DNA of 12,721 nucleotides from SURF-21 sp964592775 (lineage in GTDB: Bacteria > Actinomycetota > Geothermincolia > Geothermincolales > RBG-13-55-18). Each line of letters opens with the position of its first letter. Position 1 is the stretch's first letter. Both the position numbers and the translations under genes were made by a program. The notes beneath the pieces were generated by a model, which was given only the letters and a program-made list of their open reading frames with translations, was not told the origin of the DNA and did not search any database. The stretch covers positions 1 through 12,721 of the forward strand of contig CAZQFX010000082.1 of the NCBI GenBank assembly GCA_964592775.1, written 5' to 3'. Positions 7,041-12,721 of the stretch are shown piece after piece.

Positions 7041-7067
7041 GCGCTGACCGAAAGGCCGCCACAGCGC
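7041..7067 (-). terminator. Hairpin directly after the 4Fe-4S gene stop
   Basis: On the minus strand GCGCTG (7067-7062) pairs with CAGCGC (7046-7041), with additional inner pairing GGCC/GGTC around TTTC. It starts at the base after the stop codon. There is no T-run, so it is only a possible terminator. Confidence 0.35.
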
Positions 7068-7913
7068 CTACCGATTGACCATGCTGTTGGCCTGGTTGGG
7101 GCAGAACCTGACGCACAGGCCGCAGCCCTGACAGTCGAGCACCCGGGCCTTGCCGCCGTTCAAGTTTCTCTCCTTGAAGGCGCAGACCTCCACGCAGGTC
7201 GCGCATCCCTGGCACTTCTCCGGGTCCACGGTGGAGCGGTAGACGGAGGGGATATAATGGTATCCCGCCCCCTTGTAGGTGCGGTAAGCCCAGATGGGCA
7301 GGCAGGCGCACTTGCAGCAGTTGCAGATGACGAAGTAGTTGGTGGTGCCGCGGAAATACATGTGCCGGTCCAGCATGGGGACCAGCTTCAGCTCGTAGCA
7401 TTCCTTCACTATCTCTTTCGCCTCTTCCCCGGAGATGACGCGGTAGTCCTTGGGAAAGAGGTCCAGCCATATCCGGGTACCGGTCATGATCACGATATCC
7501 GTCTCCAGGGGGTGGTCACAGGCGTGGGTGGCCAGGCGGCAGCGGCAGGGCCCCACCGCTATCCTGTTCTCCCCGGGCATACCGTCTATGAATTCCAGCA
7601 TCTCCTCCCGGGTCATGACCTGGCTCGCCACCATGTGCTCGCCAGCGAACTTGGCCATGGCATAGTAGAAGAACCTGTTGACCCAGCGGTTGGACATGAA
7701 AGGGCGGCGCAGCAGCCAGTAGAAGAAGGCCAGCAGGCGTACCTCGATCCACGCGTAGCGTTTGAGCATGAACTGTCGCAGCCCGCTCTCCTCGGCGATG
7801 AAGATATCACCCCAGTGACAGGGCATGGACCGGTGCAGCGTGCTGAGCAGCAGCAAGGGGAGCGCTAAAAGCGTGCCGTATCCTTCTCTGGATGCTCTTT
7901 CGCGATAGGCCAT
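7068..7913 (-). CDS. 4Fe-4S protein with two ferredoxin motifs and extra cysteine clusters
   Basis: A 281-residue iron-sulfur protein, presumably an electron carrier or redox subunit. The ORF is open upstream, but ATG 7913 has GGAGGT just before it and upstream residues have no conserved character. The C-terminus has two 4Fe-4S motifs: C234xxC237xxC240xxxC244 and C261xxC264xxC267xxxC271. Two further clusters, GPCRCRLATHAC (Cys123, 125, 132) and CNCCKCAC (Cys197-204), suggest additional metal binding. A hydrophobic stretch (about 12-26) and an aromatic-rich segment (61-72) could touch the membrane. Similar proteins with a CxCR...C motif plus a dicluster ferredoxin end are annotated only as '4Fe-4S binding protein' in anaerobes. 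The gene stands alone between a lipoprotein gene and a divergent hydrolase; no partner oxidoreductase is in view. The exact reaction is unknown. Confidence 0.83.
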   Translation of the reverse strand: MAYRERASREGYGTLLALPLLLLSTLHRSMPCHWGDIFIAEESGLRQFMLKRYAWIEVRLLAFFYWLLRRPFMSNRWVNRFFYYAMAKFAGEHMVASQVMTREEMLEFIDGMPGENRIAVGPCRCRLATHACDHPLETDIVIMTGTRIWLDLFPKDYRVISGEEAKEIVKECYELKLVPMLDRHMYFRGTTNYFVICNCCKCACLPIWAYRTYKGAGYHYIPSVYRSTVDPEKCQGCATCVEVCAFKERNLNGGKARVLDCQGCGLCVRFCPNQANSMVNR

Positions 7914-8190
7914 CTCTACCTCCGTTATATGGATATCCTTCCCCTCATCCCTCTGTATTATGTATTCTAGCACTCCGGATTCCGCTGGCATGCGAGCGTT
8001 GGGCGTGCCAGGCCATACACGGGAAGGCACCGCATCCTGGTCACGAGGACCCGGGCGCGAACCGGGAGCCTGGTCCGACGTCGATGGTAAGTTCGTGCCG
8101 GACAGGGGATGCTCGACTGGGAGGCTGACACGCCGTTCGGCTCTCGCCACCGCTTCCCCGCTTCGGATACAATGGTGCGGAGGTGATGGC

Positions 8191-8946
8191 ATGAAAGGCT
8201 TGGAAGGACTGGCGCGCAGGTTCCTCTACCACCCCGACCGCCTCCCCGCTGACCTGTCTCCTCCTTCCTGGGCCAGCAGGGCGCAGGAGGTGTGGATGGA
8301 TTGCGAGGACGGGGTGCGCATCCACGGGCTGTGGTGGCCCGAGCCGGAGGGAGCCCCGGTCATCCTCTTCCTGCACGGCAACGCCCAGGAGGTCTATAGC
8401 TGGTCCCTGATGCACGAGGAGCTGGCGCCTCTAGGATTCCGGCTGCTGCTCATCGACTACCACGGCTACGGCAAGAGCGGCGGCGAGCCTCACGAGGCCG
8501 GCCTTTACCTGGACGGAAAAGCTTCCATGCAGTGGCTGCACGAACGCGGTGTCGATGACCCGGACATCGTCGTCTTCGGAAAGTCCCTGGGCGGGGGCGT
8601 GGCCTGCGAGATTGCGCGGGGGCGCGAGCTGAAGGCGCTGGTGCTCGAATCCACATTCACCTCTCTCAAGAGGGTAGCGCGCAAGCTGTTCCCTTTCCTT
8701 CCCCCCGGCATTCCTCTGGGTGAGACCTACGACTCCATCGGGAAACTTCCCCGCATACGCTGCCCGCTGCTGGTCATCCACGGCGACCGGGACGAGCTCA
8801 TCCCGGTGGGAGAAGGGCTCGACCTCTTCGAGGCCGCGGCGGAGCCCAAGGAGCTGTACCTCGTACAGGGAGCCGGGCACAACGACGTCTTCATGGTGGC
8901 GGGACCAGAGTACGCGCGCCGCATCGCCGGCTTTCTCGAAGCTTAG
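8191..8946 (+). CDS. Alpha/beta hydrolase, BEM46/ABHD-like serine hydrolase
   Basis: A 251-residue cytoplasmic serine hydrolase. The start is ATG 8191 with GGAGGTG at 8179-8185. Fold motifs are clear: the oxyanion-hole HGN in FLHGNAQ (62-64), GYGKSGG (92-98), the nucleophile elbow GKSLGG with Ser132, the acid Asp201 in HGDRDELIP, and His230 in GAGHND. This layout matches the BEM46/YfhR/ABHD13-17 branch (esterases, lipases or thioesterases of mostly unknown substrate). There is no signal peptide; the N-terminal FLYHPDRLP is typical of the family. It is divergent from the 4Fe-4S gene with 277 bases between them. Its stop codon TAG falls inside the left arm of a palindromic repeat, so the natural C-terminus could have been set by the repeat insertion, though the end (RRIAGFLEA) looks complete. 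Confidence 0.88.
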   Translation: MKGLEGLARRFLYHPDRLPADLSPPSWASRAQEVWMDCEDGVRIHGLWWPEPEGAPVILFLHGNAQEVYSWSLMHEELAPLGFRLLLIDYHGYGKSGGEPHEAGLYLDGKASMQWLHERGVDDPDIVVFGKSLGGGVACEIARGRELKALVLESTFTSLKRVARKLFPFLPPGIPLGETYDSIGKLPRIRCPLLVIHGDRDELIPVGEGLDLFEAAAEPKELYLVQGAGHNDVFMVAGPEYARRIAGFLEA

Positions 8947-8993
8947 TGCACCGTTTCGTAATTATGGTGACGTATCGAGAGCGACGCTGCGCC
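8942..8993 (+). repeat. Palindromic repeat element, left arm
   Basis: Left arm of an imperfect palindrome whose right arm is 9046-9098. The best-matching block is ACGTATCGAGAGCG-CGCTGCGCC (from 8970). It also aligns in order with 12667-12721 and, less well, with the reverse complement of 17-62. The arm contains the stop codon of the upstream hydrolase. Confidence 0.75.
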
Positions 8994-9045
8994 CCACCCG
9001 CACGGCGCGGGATAAACTCCCGCAAGGCGCGGGATAAACGAGCGT
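8994..9045. repeat. Loop of the palindromic element with a 14-base direct repeat
   Basis: The interval between the two arms holds GGCGCGGGATAAAC twice (9004-9017 and 9026-9039), 22 bases apart, and a small hairpin GCGGGA-TAAAC-TCCCGC formed around the first copy. Confidence 0.7.
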
Positions 9046-9098
9046 GGCGCAGCGGCGCTTTCGATACGTTACCGTATTTATGGACCGAAGCGCTTAGG
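9046..9098 (-). repeat. Palindromic repeat element, right arm
   Basis: Its reverse complement is the closest relative of the copy at 12667-12721: they share CGGTCC-TAAATACGG, GGTAACGTATCGA and CGCTGCGCCAC. With 8942-8993 it would form a long hairpin in single-stranded DNA or RNA. Confidence 0.75.
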
Positions 9099-9403
9099 TT
9101 CAAGTAGTGCGCGGTGCATGAGGATGTTATATTTCTGTGACGGTTAAACAAGTTCGAAAATCGCCGTTAAATGATATCCGCAAGGCCGCTGTGCCAAGAA
9201 TCTTCTCAGATACATCATTATGCTTCTCCGAGAAGTGCGGAAAACGGATGAGATCGATCAGGTCGTGCGTGGTAACTACCCGTGCCTCTCGTTAAGAGTT
9301 GTATTTCTTGTCAGAGTATGCGAGGAACGAACATGGCCGTGTTTGCTGCCCATATCATAATACAGGGCTATGTACGCCAATCTCGCTGTGCTAGTCTTTC
9401 TGC
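9099..9403. other. Intergenic region upstream of the transporter
   Basis: About 300 bases without a gene. It holds the right copy of the inverted repeat (9184-9245) and otherwise AT-richer sequence (9120-9180, 9290-9365). A TAATAC-like -10 occurs near 9357-9363, but I find no matching -35, so no promoter is called. Confidence 0.45.
9184..9245 (-). repeat. Inverted repeat, right copy
   Basis: Reverse complement of this segment carries CACTTCTCGGAGAAG (9237-9223), TATCTGAG (9212-9205) and AGCGGCC (9190-9184) in the same order as 6905-6957. The last interval differs in length (14 versus 7 bases). A second partial TCTGAGAAG motif follows the first palindrome. Confidence 0.6.
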
Positions 9404-10009
9404 ATGTGTTGGAAAGCATTGCTGGCCTCGTTCGGCCTGATATTCGTGGCGGAGCTGGGCGACAAGACCCAGCTCGTAATACTCACCCTCTCCGCGAAAT
9501 ACGGCTTCAAGCGCGTCTTCCTTGGGGCCGCGGCCGCCTTCGCCCTGCTCAACGCCCTGGCGGTGTCGGTAGGAATTATCCTCTACGAATTTGTGCCCGA
9601 GAGCGTGCTCAAGTACACCGTGTCGGGCGTCTTCATCATCTTCGGTATTCTCATGCTGCTGCCCGAGAGGGAGAAGAAGGGAGAAGCGGAGGAAAACGGG
9701 GTTCGAGAGGAAACACACGACAACGAGGAGGTCGGGGCAAAGAGGGCGCGCGGTCCCCTGCTCGCCGCCTTCCTGCTGGTATGCCTGATGGAGCTGGGGG
9801 ACAAGACCCAGCTCTCGCTCCTTGCGCTGACCGCAAAATATTCGTATCCGTTCTTCGTCTTCATCGGGGGGACGCTGGCCTTGTGGGCCACAACACTCAT
9901 CGGCGCACTGGTAGGAGCGGGGCTGGGGCGGTTCATCCCCCAGGTATGGATGCGCCGCATCTCCGGCGTCATCTTCATCACCTTCGGCATCCTGAACCTC
10001 TTCTGGTAG
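9404..10009 (+). CDS. GDT1/TMEM165 (UPF0016) family cation transporter
   Basis: An integral membrane protein of 201 residues with the two signature ELGDKT motifs of the family (17-22 and 130-135), each at the end of a first helix. Hydrophobic segments near 5-25, 36-60, 68-87, 117-136, 148-170 and 180-201 give the usual two-times-three helix layout, joined by a charged linker (about 88-116, rich in Glu/Lys). Known family members export Mn2+ or transport Ca2+/Mn2+ across the membrane (bacterial MntX/MneA-like, yeast Gdt1), so manganese homeostasis is the likely role. An in-frame TAG at 9392-9394 forces the start to ATG 9404, yet no good Shine-Dalgarno precedes it, which suggests weak or leaderless initiation. 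No riboswitch of the yybP-ykoY type is evident upstream. It converges on the acylase gene. Confidence 0.9.
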   Translation: MCWKALLASFGLIFVAELGDKTQLVILTLSAKYGFKRVFLGAAAAFALLNALAVSVGIILYEFVPESVLKYTVSGVFIIFGILMLLPEREKKGEAEENGVREETHDNEEVGAKRARGPLLAAFLLVCLMELGDKTQLSLLALTAKYSYPFFVFIGGTLALWATTLIGALVGAGLGRFIPQVWMRRISGVIFITFGILNLFW

Positions 10010-10078
10010 GAGATGGCGGCTCCTAGGAAAGGTGACCACATATCCACGCAAGCCCTGAAATAGAGATCCGGGCGCTTT

Positions 10079-10140
10079 GAGGTTGCTTCTCTTACGCTCG
10101 CAATGGCGTTTTTCGGGGGTTCGCCTACGCTCGCAATGAC
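10079..10140 (-). repeat. Short dispersed repeat of the 'CATTGCGAGCG' / HCERSEAIS type
   Basis: On the minus strand CATTGCGAGCGTA occurs twice (10138-10126 and 10105-10093), 33 bases apart, followed by GAAGCAACCTC. These produce peptide-like RHCERRR/HCERKRSN in spurious translations, the known mark of a repeat common in many bacterial genomes. It lies between the convergent transporter and acylase genes. Confidence 0.75.
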
Positions 10141-10220
10141 GCCGAGAGTACGCCTGTAAGGCGCAGGAGCATTCATCATCCAACCAGCCCAGATGGCGCA
10201 GCGGGAAGCCTCTATGTGGC

Positions 10221-12389
10221 TCACGGCTCGATCAACTTGTAGTTGCCCGCCAGCCAGTCCTCCACGCCCGAGGTGTACCGGGGTGAAGTCGGTTTCTCCG
10301 ACGGGCCCCCGGCCAGGCAGGACCAGTACCTGTTCGAGGACATGTCGCTGATGAACCTGATGGTGGGCGAGAAGGTGGCGATCCTGTCCCCCGGGGCCCT
10401 GAATATCGCCCCCTGGGAGACCGTGCCCCGGCAGCCGATGATCTCGATGGGCCCGTAGTTGAAGTCGGGCATCATGTCCCCGTAGACGAGGTTCTTCATC
10501 ACCACCTGGCGCGTGCTTCCGAAGGGGGCGGCCTCCAAAGCCAGGCCCCTGGCGACAGCCTCGCCGTACACCTCGTCCCTCGCCCTGCCCCCGAACCACA
10601 GCGACTCCTCCCGCTGCAGCACGTGGTCGAACTGCCCGTAGTACATGTAGTAGAGCTCGGAGTTGTCGAGGATGTGCTCGATGACCTCCCTGCCCACGCC
10701 GCAGTCGCCGAAGACCGTCTTCACCAGCTCGAAGTAGACGTTCTCGAAGACCGTGGCGGCGACGGAATCGGAGGCGTAGACGAGGTCCCAGTCGCGCAGC
10801 AGCTTGCCGTTGCCGTCCTCGGGGAGCAGGTGGCGGATGAGGGGCATGGTCCGCTCCGCGTGCTTGCCGTACACGTCGTACTGCATCTTCATCAGGCTCT
10901 CCACCGAGTGGTCGTCCTTCTCCGCCAGCAGCTCGGCGATGCGCGTGGCGCGGTCATCGCTCATGGGCATGGACTGTATGTGCACGTCGGTGAGGTAGTT
11001 GAGGTCCTGGTTTGAGGTGCCGAAGTAACCGCGCTCGGGGTTGAGCAGGCGGGGGTTCTTCTCCGGCGGGTAGAAGCCCTTCCAGTCGTAGGCCTCGTCC
11101 CATCCCGGCAGGGGCAGGACGCCTATCCAGTCGTCCGGCCTGACGGGGCAGCGCCCGCTCATCTGGTAGCCGATGCTGCCCGCGGAGTCGGCGAGGCCCC
11201 AGTTGAAGCTGAGGGCGTCGCAGCGCGAGAGGTGGTCCATGGACTCCTCCACAGTGCGGCCGCGGTAATGGCGGCTGAACTCGGCGAAGGACGCGGCGCC
11301 GGCGTCGCGGTGGGATATGGCCAGGCTGAGGTAGTACCCGTCCTCGGCGGGCTCCCCCTCCAGCACCCCGTGGACGTTCTCGTAGTAGCGCACGGTCACC
11401 GGCTCGGAGTCCTTGACCTCGATGGCCTCCTCGCGCACCTCGAACGGCACCCACTCGTCGCCGCGGCGGTACTTACCGTCCTTCACCTCCTCCAGGAAGT
11501 AGTTCATGACGTCCATGCAGCTGTAGGTGGCGCTCCATGAGAGGTGCTCGGTCCTGCCCAGGGCCGGCAGGGGTATGCCCGGCACGTACACCCCCATGCA
11601 GAAGAAATCGCCTGCGTAGAGCAGCACCTCCTGCCAGAGAGCGGGCAGGCGGGCGGAGTCGAGTTCCGGGCTGCCGCAGAGGATGGCCTTGCCCGTGTCC
11701 GTCCTGGAGCCCGCGATCATCCAGTGGCTGCTGGTGCGCTCGCGGGGGATGATGGCCCACTTCACCGTCTCCGGCACGTAGGGCTCGGGCATCTTCACCC
11801 GGCGCAGCTTCTCCAAATATTCCTCGTCCGGGTCCTCTTTCATATAGGTGAAGATCTCCGCGAGCATGCCCGGGGTCGCGCCCTCCTTCACCATCTGCAC
11901 GATGACCTTCCTTATCCACCCCTGTGTCTCGTCCATGTCCACCACGGACATGATCTTGGCGATGGCGACGCAGTCCGCCGGCTCCCAGGGCTCGGGCACG
12001 TAGGCGATGAGGCCGAACTCGGCGGGAGGGTTTTCCTTGAACTGGTCGTTGACGCCGCGGCAGAAGGCCTCGATCTCCCCGCGCACGTCCTCCTCGAGCC
12101 TGGCGGCCTGCCTGCGCGCGAAGCCCCAGAGGTCGTACTTGCGCATGGTCCTGTCCATGGCGAGGAAGTTCTCGTTGGGCGGCAGGTATTCGGACATCCG
12201 GCCCCGCGCCACCAGGCGCGTGAGCTCCATCTGCATGCCGCGGTCGAAGGCCTGCACCAGGCCCAGACCGTAGAGGGCATCCGGGAAACCGCCGGCCGTG
12301 ATGACCGGGACTCCATGTTCGTTGCGCCTGATGGATACCTCGCCACGGATTGCCTTGATACGTTGTTCTTTATCTTCGAGTTCGAGCAC
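10221..12389 (-). CDS. Penicillin acylase family (Ntn) amidohydrolase
   Basis: A 722-residue Ntn-hydrolase of the penicillin amidase family, made as a precursor that cuts itself before a catalytic Ser. The alpha-like part has the typical start (IRRNEHGVPVITA, GLGLVQAFDRGMQMELTRLVARGRMSEYL). The nucleophile is most likely Ser220 in RTSSHWMIAGSRT, comparable to TSNMW of E. coli penicillin G acylase. Further family features are HLSWSATYS (282-290), Asn396 in SFNWGLAD, and GSIGYQMSGRCPVR. The start is GTG 12389 with GGGAGGTGGG 5 bases upstream. Unlike most characterised members there is no signal peptide, so the enzyme is predicted cytoplasmic. Relatives cleave amide bonds in beta-lactams, N-acyl homoserine lactones or acyl-amino compounds; the natural substrate here is not readable. 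It is a single-gene transcription unit by context. Confidence 0.9.
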   Translation of the reverse strand: MLELEDKEQRIKAIRGEVSIRRNEHGVPVITAGGFPDALYGLGLVQAFDRGMQMELTRLVARGRMSEYLPPNENFLAMDRTMRKYDLWGFARRQAARLEEDVRGEIEAFCRGVNDQFKENPPAEFGLIAYVPEPWEPADCVAIAKIMSVVDMDETQGWIRKVIVQMVKEGATPGMLAEIFTYMKEDPDEEYLEKLRRVKMPEPYVPETVKWAIIPRERTSSHWMIAGSRTDTGKAILCGSPELDSARLPALWQEVLLYAGDFFCMGVYVPGIPLPALGRTEHLSWSATYSCMDVMNYFLEEVKDGKYRRGDEWVPFEVREEAIEVKDSEPVTVRYYENVHGVLEGEPAEDGYYLSLAISHRDAGAASFAEFSRHYRGRTVEESMDHLSRCDALSFNWGLADSAGSIGYQMSGRCPVRPDDWIGVLPLPGWDEAYDWKGFYPPEKNPRLLNPERGYFGTSNQDLNYLTDVHIQSMPMSDDRATRIAELLAEKDDHSVESLMKMQYDVYGKHAERTMPLIRHLLPEDGNGKLLRDWDLVYASDSVAATVFENVYFELVKTVFGDCGVGREVIEHILDNSELYYMYYGQFDHVLQREESLWFGGRARDEVYGEAVARGLALEAAPFGSTRQVVMKNLVYGDMMPDFNYGPIEIIGCRGTVSQGAIFRAPGDRIATFSPTIRFISDMSSNRYWSCLAGGPSEKPTSPRYTSGVEDWLAGNYKLIEP

Positions 12390-12501
12390 GGCGACCCACC
12401 TCCCATCCCTTTCCAGCCCCCGGGCGGGGGCTGTGCCTGCCTGCCTTGACGAGGAAGCGCCGGAAGATCCCGGGACGGGCGATGTTGTGCTAGGGACCGA
12501 T

Positions 12502-12520
12502 CCAACGCCGCAGCCGTTGG
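12502..12520 (-). promoter_or_regulatory. Small hairpin at the expected transcript start
   Basis: CCAACG (12502-12507) pairs with CGTTGG (12515-12520) around a 7-base loop, starting just 4 bases downstream of the -10 element on the minus strand. It could be an operator or a 5' stabilising stem. Confidence 0.35.
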
Positions 12521-12524
12521 AATG

Positions 12525-12533
12525 ATTATATCA
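12525..12533 (-). promoter_or_regulatory. Extended -10 promoter for the acylase gene
   Basis: The minus strand reads TGATATAAT, a perfect TATAAT with the extended TGn motif. No good -35 stands 17 bases further up, as is common for extended -10 promoters. It lies about 135 bases before the GTG start. Confidence 0.55.
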
Positions 12534-12666
12534 GAACCCGCCAGGCCGACTGATCGCGCTGGGGAAGTGTGGGTGGCTTCGACTCACGCCGAGGTAGCAT
12601 CCGACGGCCTTCTTTTTCCACCGCATGCCATCCCAGGCGTCCAGGTTGGTTGTGTGCGGGACGGAG

Positions 12667-12721
12667 CCTAAGTACTCCGGTCCGTAAATACGGTAACGTA
12701 TCGAGAGCGTCGCTGCGCCAC
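12667..12721 (+). repeat. Dispersed repeat arm at right window end
   Basis: Shares CGGTCCGTAAATACGG, GGTAACGTATCGA and CGCTGCGCCAC with the arms of the palindrome at 8942-9098. The inner edge (CGCTGCGCCAC) points off the window, so this is probably half of another palindromic element. Confidence 0.75.

Larger units (their letters stand above)
12390..12666. other. Upstream region of the acylase gene
   Basis: A gene-free leader of nearly 280 bases. It holds the ribosome binding site (12395-12404), a small hairpin (12502-12520) and a -10 element (12525-12533), all on the minus strand. From 12540 to 12660 I see nothing I can name. Confidence 0.45.

Noticed and set aside
6813..7868. Plus-strand ORF of 351 residues opposite the 4Fe-4S gene
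   Set aside because: Most of it is antisense to a gene with intact ferredoxin motifs; only its first 20 codons look gene-like and are reported separately.
7914..8192. N-terminal extension of the 4Fe-4S protein
   Set aside because: The extension is low in conserved character and crosses the divergent promoter region; ATG 7913 has a clear GGAGGT.
8891..9151. Minus-strand ORF of 86 residues over the palindromic element
   Set aside because: It consists largely of repeat sequence and has no ribosome binding site.
10079..10140. Possible CRISPR array
   Set aside because: Only two repeat units with a 13-base core, no further spacers and no cas genes; it matches a known dispersed repeat type.
9368..10183. 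Minus-strand ORF of 271 residues opposite the transporter
   Set aside because: Its start is the HCERSEAIS-type repeat and the rest is a shadow of the transporter gene.
11544..12449. Plus-strand ORF of 301 residues opposite the acylase
   Set aside because: His/Leu/Arg/Gly-rich antisense shadow of a well-supported gene, without ribosome binding site or motifs.

Overview
The window is GC-rich bacterial DNA with strongly GC-biased third codon positions, good Shine-Dalgarno sequences and compact genes. It most resembles a metagenome-derived contig from an uncultured high-GC anaerobe or facultative anaerobe, for example a deep-branching Actinomycetota lineage. That placement is inferred from gene content (acyl-CoA metabolism, a corrinoid/URO-D-type methyltransferase relative, polyferredoxin-type protein); there is no rRNA or other marker to fix it. 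Both ends of the window lie inside copies of one dispersed repeat, and there is a run of 10 Ns at 713-722, as expected of a short-read scaffold.

Left part (1-3768, + strand): a repeat fragment and a region without clear genes (1-478), a small lysine-rich ORF (479-661), a 3-hydroxyacyl-CoA dehydrogenase with two C-terminal domains (652-1879), a promoter-like site, and a long-chain acyl-CoA ligase (2067-3722) closed by a strong hairpin terminator (3742-3768). The two enzymes would activate fatty acids and carry out one of the oxidation steps of beta-oxidation. The dehydrogenase looks broken only because of the N run: without the Ns the reading frame is continuous.

Middle part: a damaged corrinoid/URO-D methyltransferase-like gene (3851-4839) with a one-base frameshift and two apparent internal losses; an AT-richer spacer; a small conserved-looking gene (5120-5395, -); a secreted lipoprotein made of three chagasin-like (I42) inhibitor domains (5592-6653, -); a 4Fe-4S protein with two ferredoxin motifs and two further cysteine clusters (7068-7913, -); and a divergently transcribed alpha/beta hydrolase (8191-8946, +).

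Right part: a 450-base intergenic region holding a large imperfect palindrome (8942-9098) of the same repeat family that caps the window ends; a GDT1/TMEM165-type cation transporter (9404-10009, +); a small repeat of the well-known 'HCERSEAIS' type; and a cytoplasmic penicillin-acylase-family hydrolase (10221-12389, -) with an extended -10 promoter. The most notable structures no gene explains are the palindromic repeat family (four arms seen) and a second inverted repeat pair at 6905-6957 and 9184-9245 that brackets the 4Fe-4S and hydrolase genes. I see no CRISPR array, rRNA, tRNA, transposase or defence system, and no convincing new multi-gene system.
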